DNA of 56,296 bases from a bacterium (GTDB lineage Bacteria > Planctomycetota > B15-G4). Made by a program: the position numbers and the translations under genes. Under the pieces are notes generated by a model that saw only the letters and a list, made by a program, of their open reading frames with translations, ran no database searches and was not told the DNA's origin. Of the stretch, positions 32,228 to 42,730 are shown in pieces (position 1 is the stretch's first letter; each line of letters starts with the position of its first letter). Location: assembly GCA_030428785.1 (NCBI GenBank), contig JAUIEF010000013.1:1-56296 (forward strand). The letters run 5' to 3'.

Positions 32228-33919
32228 TCAGGGGATGACGCCCTCCACCGCGTTCGAGAAGGCGATGTCCTGCACCGCCGCGGTGTCGTCGATGGCGATC
32301 TGCGCCCAGAGCGAGCCGGTGAGACCGGCGGGCATCTCGAAGGGCAGCGTGAGCGTGCCGAGCGCGGTCGTGCCGAAGAAGCGGATCACGAGGAACGGGC
32401 CCGGGACGAGCGTGCCGCCCGCGACGGGCACGGGCGACGCGGACGTCGACGCGAACACCGCGCAGAGCTTCGACGGCGCGGCGTTCGTGAGCACGAGCAC
32501 GTTGTCCGAGCCGACGAAGAGGTTGCCGATGCCGATGAGCTCCGGGTCGCCGGTGACGCCCGCGAGCGCTGAGCCCTGGTCGGTCCACGCGCTCGACGGG
32601 ACGTTGACGCAGAAGAAGCCCTCGGTGTCGTCGAGCGTCGACGTCGTGCCCATCGTGTCGATGTCGGCGGTGAAGTAGACGTTCATCGTGCCGTCGGGGA
32701 GCCGGTCGCCGAGCGTGAGCGTGCTGATGCCCGTGAAGCCGGCCACGACCGCGCCGGCGTCGACGAAGCCGTCGCCGTCGAGGTCCACCTCGTCGCCCTC
32801 CTTGAGGATGAGCCGGCCGCCCGCGTAGAGCGCCTCGACGTTGCCGAGCATCGGGTCGTCGACGTCCCACACGAAGGCGAGGTCGCCGTCGGCGTTCATG
32901 TACGCGCCCTCCATCGCGCCGCTCAGCACGAAGCCGTCGAGCGTGTCGCCCTCGCGGTGCTGGATGAGCCCGTTCACGACGATGACCTCGTCCGACGACG
33001 TCGCGGCGTTCGTGTCGGCCGTGAAGAACCACTCGTCGTCCTCGGTGACGCCCACGTAGTCGAAGACGGACCAGGCCTCGCCGGGGAGCCCGCCGATGGA
33101 CGCCGGCACGGCCGAGCCCTCGCGCACGAGCGCGCCGCCGAGCACGAGGCCCTCGCCGTCCTTGAGCAGCACGGCGTCGTTGAGCGACGAGCCGCTGTCG
33201 ATGAGCGCGGGCACGATGTGACGGTTGCCGAGCTCGGAGAAGCGGTAGTCGAAGTCGATCGTCGAGCCCGTCGTCGACAGGTCGAACGGCACCTCGGGCA
33301 CGCTGTCGCCGGCGAGGTAGACGACGGTCGCGTCCGTGCCCTTGAAGAGGCCGCGCAGCTGCGTGCCGCCGCCGGACGTGTCGCTGATGCCGCCGACCCA
33401 GTACGGCACGCCGTCGCCGGTGACGCCCGGGCGGCTCGCGAAGGTCCAGAACTGGCCGGGCAGCGAGGTCACCGGGTCCTCCTCGACGGCGACGGGCATG
33501 TCGTCGAGCCAGACGGTGTCGAGGCCGGTGGCCAGGGTCGACGTGTTGTTGCAGGTCGCGCCGTAGGAGACCTCGCCGCCGTTGCCGATCCCGTAGAAGC
33601 TCTCGAACGACGTCTGCTCGAGGTCGCCGATCGTCGACTCGACGCGCAGCACGCCGCCCGCGCCGCCGTCGGCGCTGCCCCACACGCGGGTGAGGCCGTC
33701 GCTCGAGGTGGTCGAGCAGGCGTAGCCGCCGGCGTGGTTCACGGCGGTGTTGTTGAGCGAGCTCGCGGTGGCGCCGCCGGCGCCGGGGATCGCGCCGCCC
33801 TCGGTGAGCAGCGCGGAGGCGACCTGCGCGCCGGCGGGCGCGGCGAGCGCGGCGAGGGCGGGGAGGACGAGGGCGCCGACGAACGGACGGCGGACGAGGG
33901 AGGCGGCACGACGACTCAT
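32228..33919 (-). CDS. Secreted beta-propeller-like protein with shared C-terminal domain
   Basis: 563 residues. Signal peptide (VGALVLPALAALAAPAGA). The body has internally similar segments with 'G.a.P..gg.....f....v..dG...f.a...' (ALLTEGGAIPGAGGATASSL; LAGDSVPEVPFDLSTTGSTI; ALVREGSAVPASIGGLPGE; LILKEGDEVDLDGDGFVDAG), typical of large planctomycete secreted proteins read as repeated 'narrative' or propeller blades. The final ~100 residues are the shared domain: LIGIGNLFVGSDN...VAGGTLVPGP...MPAGLTGSLWAQIAIDD...IAFSNAVEG. Function unknown; probably surface or extracellular. Confidence 0.85.
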   Translation of the reverse strand: MSRRAASLVRRPFVGALVLPALAALAAPAGAQVASALLTEGGAIPGAGGATASSLNNTAVNHAGGYACSTTSSDGLTRVWGSADGGAGGVLRVESTIGDLEQTSFESFYGIGNGGEVSYGATCNNTSTLATGLDTVWLDDMPVAVEEDPVTSLPGQFWTFASRPGVTGDGVPYWVGGISDTSGGGTQLRGLFKGTDATVVYLAGDSVPEVPFDLSTTGSTIDFDYRFSELGNRHIVPALIDSGSSLNDAVLLKDGEGLVLGGALVREGSAVPASIGGLPGEAWSVFDYVGVTEDDEWFFTADTNAATSSDEVIVVNGLIQHREGDTLDGFVLSGAMEGAYMNADGDLAFVWDVDDPMLGNVEALYAGGRLILKEGDEVDLDGDGFVDAGAVVAGFTGISTLTLGDRLPDGTMNVYFTADIDTMGTTSTLDDTEGFFCVNVPSSAWTDQGSALAGVTGDPELIGIGNLFVGSDNVLVLTNAAPSKLCAVFASTSASPVPVAGGTLVPGPFLVIRFFGTTALGTLTLPFEMPAGLTGSLWAQIAIDDTAAVQDIAFSNAVEGVIP

Positions 33920-34170
33920 GGTGGGGATCCCTGGGGGGCGTGGGCGGTGCCCGTGCGCTGCGGCCGTCTCTCCCGTCGAGTCCCGGCCGCCGTCGGTGCC
34001 CGGACCGACGAAGCGCCGAACGTATCACGGGGCGCGGCGATCGGGGGACCGACCGGATTTCGTTGTCCGCCGTGCCCCGCGGATCGCGCTCCGGAGCGGG
34101 AGATCCGCTCACGGATCGACGCCCGGGGACCACCCCGGGCGGTACGCGGCGGACCACGAAGGAGAAGAGC

Positions 34171-34929
34171 ATGCGCCCCTCGCCGGCCCTCGGCCGCGTC
34201 GTCCTCGTCCTCCTGTGCGCGACGGCCTGCTCGTTGCCCGTCACGGTCAAGCGCGTCGACCCGACGACCGACCCCACCGAGGGCGTCCGCTACGTCCTCC
34301 AGCGTCCCGTGTTCGAGGTCTTCGTCCGGGTGAAGGGCGACGTCTCCGCGGGAGAGTTCGAGCTCGTGCTCGCCCAGTCCATGAAGCCGGCCGACGTCTA
34401 TGAGGTGGGCGTCGAGGGCGACTGGTTCTCGGACACCCACGTCTCGATCGAGGTGGACAAGAACGGGCGGCTCACCGGCTTCAGCGGGGGCGCCGAGGAC
34501 AAGGTCTCGGAGGCCGTCATCGCGACGGTGGGGCTGTACACCGCGGCGGCCGGGTTCCTCGCCCAGGACTTCCCGGAGCTCGTGGGCGTCGCCGACCGGC
34601 AGACGCAGCCGCTCCCGCAAGAGCTCGCCGACTACAAGGCGCGACACCGGCAGCTCGTCGACTACCTGAAGCGCCTCGAGCGCACGCTCACGGCGGCCGA
34701 GGTCGCGCTCACGAAGCCCATCCAGGACCCGGGCGCGGTCGAGGAGATCCGGATCCTCCGCCAGGAGATCAAGGACACGCGCGCGCTCATCAAGGGCCAC
34801 CGCTTCCGCGTGCCGGACAAGATGGTGCGGTTGACGATCGGCGGGAAGGTCGTGCCGGAGCTCGCGGCGGACGCGCAGTCCGCATGGATCGTGATCGCCC
34901 TCGACGACCGCACGGAGAGTCCACGATGA
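34171..34929 (+). CDS. Lipoprotein of unknown function
   Basis: 252 residues. Shine-Dalgarno AAGGAG six nt before ATG. Lipobox LLCATAC. The mature part has a beta-rich N half (VRYVLQRPVFEVFVRVKGDV...EVGVEGDWFSDTHVSIEVDKNGRLTGF) and a helical/coiled-coil second half (ELADYKARHRQLVDYLKRLE, EEIRILRQEIKDTRALIKGH). No family recognised. Its stop overlaps the ATG of the next lipoprotein (ATGA), so the pair probably acts together. Divergent from 32228 across 251 nt in which I see no gene. Confidence 0.82.
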   Translation: MRPSPALGRVVLVLLCATACSLPVTVKRVDPTTDPTEGVRYVLQRPVFEVFVRVKGDVSAGEFELVLAQSMKPADVYEVGVEGDWFSDTHVSIEVDKNGRLTGFSGGAEDKVSEAVIATVGLYTAAAGFLAQDFPELVGVADRQTQPLPQELADYKARHRQLVDYLKRLERTLTAAEVALTKPIQDPGAVEEIRILRQEIKDTRALIKGHRFRVPDKMVRLTIGGKVVPELAADAQSAWIVIALDDRTESPR

Positions 34930-35330
34930 ACCGGAACCGTTCGCTGCTCTGCGCGCTGATGCTCGCCGTGCTGTCGGTCGCCTGCGGGACGACCCTCGAG
35001 GTGGGCGAGGGCCCGCGCGGCATCGCGTCGCCGGAGGGGATGGTCGTGAACCGCCGGGTGACCTACACGGGGTCGTTCGACATGAACATCCCCGGCGTGG
35101 GGCGCCGATCCGGAGAGCTGAAGCCGCTCGCGGCGGTGGACGCGTGGCGCGTCCTCGTCGTGAACATCTCGCGCATGCTCTTCGCCGACGGGGATCTCGT
35201 GCTCGTCCTCGACGAGAACCAGCTCTTCAAGAAGGTCGAGGTGAAGAGCACGGCCGGCGCCGAGGCCGCGGCGAACACGGGCACGGCGATCCTCGAGGCG
35301 GCCACGGACGACGACGACGAGGACGGGTGA
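34926..35330 (+). CDS. Small lipoprotein, translationally coupled
   Basis: 134 residues. ATGA overlap with the gene upstream; GGAG precedes it. Lipobox SVAC (LMLAVLSVACG). The mature sequence has a strand-rich middle (VTYTGSFDMNIPGVGRRSGE, WRVLVVNISRMLFADGDLVL) and an acidic tail DDDDEDG. No recognised family; expected to partner the preceding lipoprotein. Confidence 0.8.
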   Translation: MNRNRSLLCALMLAVLSVACGTTLEVGEGPRGIASPEGMVVNRRVTYTGSFDMNIPGVGRRSGELKPLAAVDAWRVLVVNISRMLFADGDLVLVLDENQLFKKVEVKSTAGAEAAANTGTAILEAATDDDDEDG

Positions 35331-35331
35331 T

Positions 35332-35355
35332 CGTCGGCGGGCGGTCCGCCCGACG
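35332..35355. terminator. Imperfect GC hairpin between convergent genes
   Basis: GTCGGCGGGC and GCCCGAC flank GGTCC with a small bulge, in the 30-nt gap between genes ending at 35330 (+) and 35361 (-). Weak support. Confidence 0.35.
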
Positions 35356-35360
35356 GCTCA

Positions 35361-36722
35361 TCACCTTGCCGGTCGACGCAGCAGGTCCGGCAGCCGCGCG
35401 AGCAGCCCCGGGTCGCTCATGATCTTCACGTGGCCGCTGCGCAGGCGGGTCACGCCGTCCCACGGGATGGGGGAGTCGACGGCCTCGTCGGCCTCCCCGT
35501 CCCCACGCTCGTCGAGCAGCGCGGAGCGGCGCAGCACCGTGCCGTCGCCCGGCGCGCGGGCGACGACCTTCGCGCCGCGGGCGCCGCGCGGCACGGCGAC
35601 GCGCGCGGCCGTCGCCTGGCCCTCGCCCAGGAAGAGGTGCATGCGGAGGTGCGGCGGCTTGGGCGGCATGGGCCGGTCCATCGCGGCCTGGAAGGCGGCG
35701 GCGTTCGCGAGGCACTTGCGCAGGTGGTCCTCGGCGACCTGCGCGCGGCGCGCGTCGCCCTCGACGCCGGGCAGCAGGTGCGCGCGCCGCTCGGCGAGCG
35801 CGGTGCACGCGAGGCCCACGTCGCGCGCGAGCCAGAACTCCGGGGCGAGGCCGTCGTCGGGCAGGCCGGGCTCGGGCGCGACGGGTCCGTGCCGCGCGCG
35901 CGGGAGCAACTGGTAGCCGGACGGGAAGCTCCCCATGAGCTCGGGGCCGTACGCGCGGTGCACGGGGTTGCCGGGCACGCCGCGCACGAGGCGGTCGTAC
36001 GCGACGGCCGCGCCGCCGCTCGGCGTGCCGACGACGACCGCCGTCTCGACGAGGTCGGCGCCGTCCCAGGTCGGGCGCGGCAGCCCGTCGAGCGGGAGCA
36101 GCCGTCCGCCGTAGCGCAGCAGGTAGCGCAGCACGAGCCCGCCCTGGCTGTGCGCGACGACGTCGAAGCGCACGGGCCGGTGGTCGCCGCGCTGCAGCTG
36201 CACGAGGCGCGCGGCGCGCCGCAGGAACGCCTCGAGCGCGCACGCGAGCTCGTCGATGCTGCGGCGGAAGTCGTACGCGAACTCGAACGCGTGGTCGGCG
36301 GCGCCCGCGCCGTGCGCGAAGCTCCCGCCGAAGCTGCCGACGCCGAGCCCGCCGAGCACCTCGCTGTACACGCGCACCTTGACCGCGAGGCCCGCGACCG
36401 AGCCGCGCACGTGGCCGAGCGTGCCGTCGACCTCGCTCGCCGGGTGCAGCTCGCGGAGCGGCCGGCCCTCCGCCATGGGGAACGCGAACAGCTCGGCGCC
36501 CTCGGCGGTGCGCGGGTCGACGGCGTCCGCCTCGAAGTCGCCCCACACGGAGCGCGACGTGCCCGGCACGACGAGCCGGCTGCCGAGCAGCCCCGGGATG
36601 ACGACGACGGGGTTCGGCGGGCGGTCGTCGGCGGGCGGCCCGACGTCGACGCGCCCCGACGTCCCGGCGACGCGCGCGGGCGCGCTCGCAGCGTGGTCGT
36701 CGGGGGCGCGCGGGGTCGTCAT
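35361..36722 (-). CDS. LCAT-like acyltransferase/lipase (alpha/beta hydrolase)
   Basis: 453 residues. After a disordered N terminus (~40 residues) comes NPVVVIPGLLGSRLVV, the oxyanion/cap entry of LCAT and PGAP1-type lipases, then FEFAYDFRRSIDE and the nucleophile elbow VVAHSQGG. A later Asp and His (GAKVVARAPGDGTVLRRS; RSGHVKIMSDP) are placed as in the catalytic triad. No signal peptide, so cytosolic or peripheral unless a longer start is used. Likely hydrolyses or transfers acyl chains from lipids; specific substrate unknown. Divergent from the sensor phosphatase gene; start lacks a clear Shine-Dalgarno. Confidence 0.87.
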   Translation of the reverse strand: MTTPRAPDDHAASAPARVAGTSGRVDVGPPADDRPPNPVVVIPGLLGSRLVVPGTSRSVWGDFEADAVDPRTAEGAELFAFPMAEGRPLRELHPASEVDGTLGHVRGSVAGLAVKVRVYSEVLGGLGVGSFGGSFAHGAGAADHAFEFAYDFRRSIDELACALEAFLRRAARLVQLQRGDHRPVRFDVVAHSQGGLVLRYLLRYGGRLLPLDGLPRPTWDGADLVETAVVVGTPSGGAAVAYDRLVRGVPGNPVHRAYGPELMGSFPSGYQLLPRARHGPVAPEPGLPDDGLAPEFWLARDVGLACTALAERRAHLLPGVEGDARRAQVAEDHLRKCLANAAAFQAAMDRPMPPKPPHLRMHLFLGEGQATAARVAVPRGARGAKVVARAPGDGTVLRRSALLDERGDGEADEAVDSPIPWDGVTRLRSGHVKIMSDPGLLARLPDLLRRPAR

Positions 36723-36817
36723 GCGACGGGCTGTCCGGGGGAGTCGCGGCTGTGGCATCCTGCGCGCGGCGCGGCACGTCCCGCGCCGGGAGCCGCCCCG
36801 GAGGATACCCGCGCACC

Positions 36818-38818
36818 ATGGCCGGACGTCGCCTCCGTCGCTTCCGCACGAGCCTCACCGCCAACCTCGTGGCGGTCGTGCTCCTGCTCGGCGCGGTCCT
36901 GTGGGTCGCCGCGAACGTCGCCGTGGCGCGCGCCGTGGAGACGCTCTCGGACCAGCTCACGCGGCGCGTCATGGCGAACACCGAGGCGCGCCTCGAGGGC
37001 TTCGTGACGCCCATCACGCACGCGCTGCGCGAGCTCTCGCTGCGCGCGGAGTCGGGCGTCTTCGACGGGCTGGATCCGGCGGTGCTCGACCCGATCCTCA
37101 CGGCGACGCTCGACGCGCTCCCGCAGATCTCGTCCGCGATGGTGGGGTACGAGGAGGGCGGCGAGTTCATGCTGCTCGCGACCGACGACGGCTGGGCGAG
37201 CCGCATCCTGCGCCCGGAGGAGTCCGACGGGACCGTGCTCCGGCGCGCGTGGTCGCACGGCGCGGAGCCGCCGCCCGGGGAGCGCGTCGACCTCGACTAC
37301 GACCCGGTCACGCGTCCGTGGCACGTCGGCGCGCGCGAGCGTGCATCGCGGGTGGGGACGGACGCGCCCTTCGAGGACCGCCTCTTCTGGACGACGCCCT
37401 ACCGCTTCTTCACGACGCAGGAGCCGGGCATCACGGTGAGCGTGCTCGTGCCGACGACGAGCGGACGGCGCGCGATCGTCGCGATCGACCTGCTGCTCAC
37501 GGACATCTCGCGCTTCACGATGGGGCTCACGGAGGGACGGCGCGCGAAGGCCTTCGTGCTCCGCGGGGATCCGGCGGACCCGGTGGGCGTCGCCGTGCTC
37601 GGGCTGCCGGCGGACCCGCGCTTCGACGACCCGGAGTCCGTCGAGCGGACGGTGCTGCGGTCGGCGGAGGAGCTGGGCGGGCCGGTGCGCGACTTCCTCG
37701 CGTCGCGGGCCGACGTCGCGTCCGAGGTGTACGCGTTCACGAGCGGCGGGGAGGTCTGGTGGGGGGCGATCGAGCCGTCGGCGGTGCCGCTGTCGGAGGG
37801 CGTGTGGGTGGGGTCGATCGTCCCCGAGGTGGAGCTGCAGCGGGACGTCCCCGACCTGCGGACGGTCGTCGCGGCGGTGACGTTGCTGCTCGTGCTCGCG
37901 GCGGCGTTGCGCGCGCGGCGGCTCGCGCGGATCTACGCGGCGCCCATCGCGGAGCTCGTGCACCGCGGCGAGCGCCTGCAGCGGCTCGACTTCCGCGCGC
38001 CGGGCGAGACGGAGACGACCATCCGCGAGATCCGCCAGCTCGCGACGACGCTCGAGTCGGCGCGCGGCACGCTCGAGGCCTTCCACGCGGAGCCGGAGGA
38101 CGCGCGCGTCGCGCGGTCGGTGCGCGGGATGCTGCTGCCGGGGGAGATCGCGTCACCGGCGGGCTGGTCGATCGCCGTGTGGCACGAGGCGGCGCCGGAC
38201 GTCGAGGGCGAGCTCGCGGACGTCGTCGCGGCGGAGGACGGCACGCTCGCGCTGCTGCTCGCCGACCTGCCGGGCTCGGGCGTCGCGGCGGCGGTCGACG
38301 GCGCGCAGCTCCGCGCGGCCTTCCGCGCGGGCGTCGGCGACACGACGGACCTCGCGCGGCTCGCGGACACGGTGACGCGCTTCGCGACGCGCGACCTCGG
38401 CCGGCCGACGCCGCGCGCGTGGCTCGGACGTCTCGACCCGGCGACGGGGCGGCTCACCGCGCGCGACCTCGGGCTCGCGCCGGCGAGCGCGGGCGTCGCG
38501 TGGGAGGGCGGCGACGCGGGGCGCGCCGACGAGGACGCGCGCGGCGGCGTGGGCGATGGCGTCTGCGACGGCACGCGCGGCACCGAGCGCGTCACGATCC
38601 TCCCCCCGGGCGGCGCGCTCGTGCTCGCGTCGGACGGCGTCGTCGACGCGCTCGACGACGAGCAGCAGCGCTTCGGCGAGGCGGGGCTCGCGCGCGTGAT
38701 CGGGTCGGGCGCCGCGTCGGCGACCGAGACGCTCGACGCCCTGCGCGACGCGCTCCACGGCTACGCGGCGGACACGGCCCGCGACCGGACGGCGCTGTGC
38801 GTCGTACGGCGCGGCTGA
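36818..38818 (+). CDS. Membrane sensor with SpoIIE/PP2C-type phosphatase domain
   Basis: 666 residues. TM1 (~12-36), extracytoplasmic sensor (~37-345) of Cache type (VGYEEGGEFMLLATDDGW, DYDPVTRPWHVGAR, VSVLVPTTSGRRAIVAIDLLL), TM2 (~347-366), a HAMP-like linker, then a SpoIIE-like domain (~430-666): RSVRGMLLPGEI, LLADLPGSGVAAAVDG, GALVLASDGVVDALDDE and DRTALCVVRRG. The late metal Asp residues are kept, but the usual GGDyyD is GELAD and GDvsGHG is ADLPGSG, so activity may be altered. Such proteins usually dephosphorylate anti-anti-sigma factors; no partner is seen nearby. GGAGG lies rather far (13 nt) from the ATG. Confidence 0.86.
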   Translation: MAGRRLRRFRTSLTANLVAVVLLLGAVLWVAANVAVARAVETLSDQLTRRVMANTEARLEGFVTPITHALRELSLRAESGVFDGLDPAVLDPILTATLDALPQISSAMVGYEEGGEFMLLATDDGWASRILRPEESDGTVLRRAWSHGAEPPPGERVDLDYDPVTRPWHVGARERASRVGTDAPFEDRLFWTTPYRFFTTQEPGITVSVLVPTTSGRRAIVAIDLLLTDISRFTMGLTEGRRAKAFVLRGDPADPVGVAVLGLPADPRFDDPESVERTVLRSAEELGGPVRDFLASRADVASEVYAFTSGGEVWWGAIEPSAVPLSEGVWVGSIVPEVELQRDVPDLRTVVAAVTLLLVLAAALRARRLARIYAAPIAELVHRGERLQRLDFRAPGETETTIREIRQLATTLESARGTLEAFHAEPEDARVARSVRGMLLPGEIASPAGWSIAVWHEAAPDVEGELADVVAAEDGTLALLLADLPGSGVAAAVDGAQLRAAFRAGVGDTTDLARLADTVTRFATRDLGRPTPRAWLGRLDPATGRLTARDLGLAPASAGVAWEGGDAGRADEDARGGVGDGVCDGTRGTERVTILPPGGALVLASDGVVDALDDEQQRFGEAGLARVIGSGAASATETLDALRDALHGYAADTARDRTALCVVRRG

Positions 38819-38845
38819 GCCGCCGGGCGCGCGACCCGACGGCTC
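38817..38845. terminator. GC hairpin between convergent genes
   Basis: GAGCCG-C-CGGG pairs with CCCG-A-CGGCTC around a 7-nt loop, starting within the stop of the phosphatase gene and ending before the VCBS gene stop at 38859. Confidence 0.6.
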
Positions 38846-38858
38846 GCCGCGTCGACCG

Positions 38859-40475
<1,617 letters not shown>

Positions 40476-40623
40476 GCGGTGCTCCTTTCCGACGTGTCCG
40501 GGGCCGGGCCACGCGAGCCCGGGGCGGGCCGCGTGCGTCCTTCTCAAGGTACATGCGGCGTCGGGGGGCGTAACGCGCGGTCATCCACCATGAGTGGCGT
40601 CGCGGCGGGAGCTGTCAGGTCGC

Positions 40624-41301
40624 TCAGTCGTGCGCGTCCGGCGTGAAGCGCAGGCGCAGCTCGAAGAACGCGCCCTCTCCGTCGCGGGCCTGTTGCCGGT
40701 GGCGTTCGGGGAGCGCGTCGAGTCCGGGGAACGCGTCGCCGGTTTCGCCGAGGACGCCCGTCGACGGGAGGTCGTAGCCGTCGGTCGGCGGGCGCTCGAA
40801 GTAGATCCATCGCGCGAGCACGACGGGCGCGCCCGGCGGGAGCGGGACGTCGCCTTCCCGCCGGCCCATCGTGACGGGGCCCGGCACGGGCCCGCCGAGC
40901 ACCTCCGGGAACGCTTCCGCGGGCAGCGTCTCCGCGAGGCGCGCGGCGGCCGCGCCCTGTGCGAGCGACAGCTCGACGTGGAGGGGCGGGCGCTCCGTCC
41001 ACGGCCGGAGTCCGTCGGGGAGCACGAACGCCATGGCGACGGGCGCGTCGGCCGCGACGTCGAGCGTGAGGTCGAGGGCGTCCTCGGGGTGCCGCAGGTC
41101 GACGAACGACACGTCGAGCCGACCGGCGATGCGCGGGTGGAGCGTGTAGGCCCAGCGACCGAGGACCGCGCTGCCCGACGGGATCGCGTCGACGTGGAGC
41201 ACGAGCTCGTCGGCGGGCGCCTCGCCCGGCCCGCAGGCGGCGAGCGTGGCGAGGAGCAGGAGCGCGGCGAGCCGCGCGAGGCGCGTGTTCCGTGGCGTCA
41301 T
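40624..41301 (-). CDS. Lipoprotein of unknown function
   Basis: 225 residues. GAGAGAGG precedes ATG 41301; lipobox LATLAAC. Mature sequence is beta-rich, with LVLHVDAIPSGSAVLGRWAY and FVDLRHPEDALDLTLDVAAD near the start, PVVLARWIYFERPPTDGYDL and FFELRLRFTPDAHD near the end; resembles small envelope lipoproteins that bind carbohydrate or metal but no family motif is clear. First gene of a run of lipoprotein and small membrane protein genes read leftward. TAGACT at 41393-41398 may be its -10. Confidence 0.78.
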   Translation of the reverse strand: MTPRNTRLARLAALLLLATLAACGPGEAPADELVLHVDAIPSGSAVLGRWAYTLHPRIAGRLDVSFVDLRHPEDALDLTLDVAADAPVAMAFVLPDGLRPWTERPPLHVELSLAQGAAAARLAETLPAEAFPEVLGGPVPGPVTMGRREGDVPLPPGAPVVLARWIYFERPPTDGYDLPSTGVLGETGDAFPGLDALPERHRQQARDGEGAFFELRLRFTPDAHD

Positions 41302-41392
41302 CCGTCCTCTCTCTCGAACTCGGAGGTGGTCACCTGTCGGGTCGCGGGACGGTGGCAGGGCGTCGGTGCGGAGCCCGTGATCGATCAGGAGG

Positions 41393-41398
41393 AGTCTA
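41393..41398 (-). promoter_or_regulatory. Candidate -10 (TAGACT)
   Basis: TAGACT on the minus strand lies at the end of the preceding gene, 91 nt before ATG 41301. Confidence 0.3.
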
Positions 41399-41968
41399 CT
41401 CGTTCCAATCGACTCGCCACGCCGCAGCTTCGATCGCCGACTGCGCGGCCCACAGCCGAGCGTCGCCCGTGCCCTCGGGGTAGGCGGTGAGCTCCGTCGC
41501 GCGGCCGTCGTGGTCGACGAGGCGGATCGTGGCGCGGACCGAGTCCGAGACCTGCATCTCGTGAGAGCGGAGCGCCTCGACCGACAGCGCCTCGAGCGTC
41601 GCGCAGAGGCGCGCGTATGCATGCCGCCCGACGGCGCCGGTCCGTTGCGTGTCGAACGCGCGGTACGGCCGCGGTGCCGAGGCGAAGGTCGCCGTGCCGT
41701 CTGCGTGGAGCACGAGCCGATCGATCACGCCGACGGCCATGCCCGCGGAGGAGCGCTCGAGCACGATGCGCGCCCAGGGCGCGGGGGAGGAGGCGTCGAC
41801 GACGAGCGCGCCGTGCGCTGTCGAGTCCTCGCCGCCGTCGTTCGCGCCGCAGCCACAGAACAGCGTCGGCGCCAGGAGCAGGGCCTGGACCGAACGCGCG
41901 AGGGCGGCGGTGCGCGACGGTGCTCGTGCTCGTGTCCGCGGGGCGGGGGCGATGAGGCGTGTCGTCGT
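41396..41968 (-). CDS. Lipoprotein-like protein with no standard start codon
   Basis: About 190 residues. The conserved-looking part (IVLERSSAGMAVGVIDRLVLH, ATLEALSVEALRSH, LVDHDGRATELTAYPEGTGD) continues in frame upstream through a signal sequence with lipobox-like LFCGC (ARSVQALLLAPTLFCGCG). No ATG, GTG or TTG lies upstream of the signal in this frame, yet a perfect AGGAGG is followed five nt later by ACG ACG. Either an ACG (or other near-cognate) start is used or the original ATG has mutated. The region GPTTTRL...ARSVQAL resembles the N terminus of the gene at 42948 (GPTTVRF...ARSRAL). GTG 41764 would give a truncated 122-residue form. Confidence 0.6.
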   Translation of the reverse strand, partial: TTTRLIAPAPRTRARAPSRTAALARSVQALLLAPTLFCGCGANDGGEDSTAHGALVVDASSPAPWARIVLERSSAGMAVGVIDRLVLHADGTATFASAPRPYRAFDTQRTGAVGRHAYARLCATLEALSVEALRSHEMQVSDSVRATIRLVDHDGRATELTAYPEGTGDARLWAAQSAIEAAAWRVDWNE

Positions 41969-42026
41969 GGGTCCCTCCTGCCTTCGTGCGTCGGGGCGGG
42001 TGTCGAGAGGTCGACTCGATTGTGCC

Positions 42027-42668
42027 CTACCAGTAGTCGTTGTTCGCGACGAACGTGGACCAGCCTCCGCCGAGGTCCTCGCAGACGTACCACTTCGCGC
42101 CGAAGGGACAGCCCTCCGGGTTGGGATGCTTGGCGAAGCCGAAGGACGTGGTGTCCGCGATCTCGAAGGCGATGCCCGAGGCCGTGCGGAAGTACGTGCC
42201 GCCGCGGGAGTCCCGTGCGCACGCGTCGACGACGTACGGGCCGATCTGCAGCGGCGGGTCGAAGGTGCGGTAGGTGTCGAAGTCGATCGAGTCGGTGGCG
42301 AGCAGCATCGCCTCGAATCGGGACCGCACCGCCTCGAACGCGACGCGCCGTGGGAGGTCCGACGCGCGGACGAGGACGGTCGCGGCGACGACGAGCGCGG
42401 CGAGGGCGATGCGGGGCGCCGTCGACCTCCGCGGACCGAGCGGGAGGAGGGCGAACGCGCCGGCCGCGCCCCAGGCGAGCGCGGGGAAGGACGGCATCAG
42501 GAGGTCCCAGCGCTGGAGCGCGCGCCACGGCCACACGCCCTCCACCACGGTGTACGCGGCGCACGCGAGCAACGGGGCGAGCCGGACGGGCGTCGGCAGG
42601 AAACGCACGCGCGTGATGACGCCGGGGGTCGGATCCGCTGCGGCGTCGCGTGGCGTGTCGTCAGGCAT
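42027..42668 (-). CDS. Small membrane protein, pilin-assembly-like C terminus
   Basis: 213 residues. Hydrophobic helices around 33-50 (LAPLLACAAYTVVEGVWPW), 60-78 and 85-100 are followed by a polar C-terminal domain with four Cys (VVDACARDSRGGTYFR, NPEGCPFGAKWYVCEDLGGG). It ends STFVANNDYW. No family recognised; the C-terminal half looks exposed and disulfide-bonded, somewhat like pilin-type globular heads (a guess only). ATG 42668 with AGGA five nt upstream. Confidence 0.72.
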   Translation of the reverse strand: MPDDTPRDAAADPTPGVITRVRFLPTPVRLAPLLACAAYTVVEGVWPWRALQRWDLLMPSFPALAWGAAGAFALLPLGPRRSTAPRIALAALVVAATVLVRASDLPRRVAFEAVRSRFEAMLLATDSIDFDTYRTFDPPLQIGPYVVDACARDSRGGTYFRTASGIAFEIADTTSFGFAKHPNPEGCPFGAKWYVCEDLGGGWSTFVANNDYW

Positions 42669-42730
42669 GCGTCCTGTCGGTCGGGGCGGGTCGTCCGGGG
42701 TGCCGTGACGTGAGGGCGTGGGGCGCGCGC

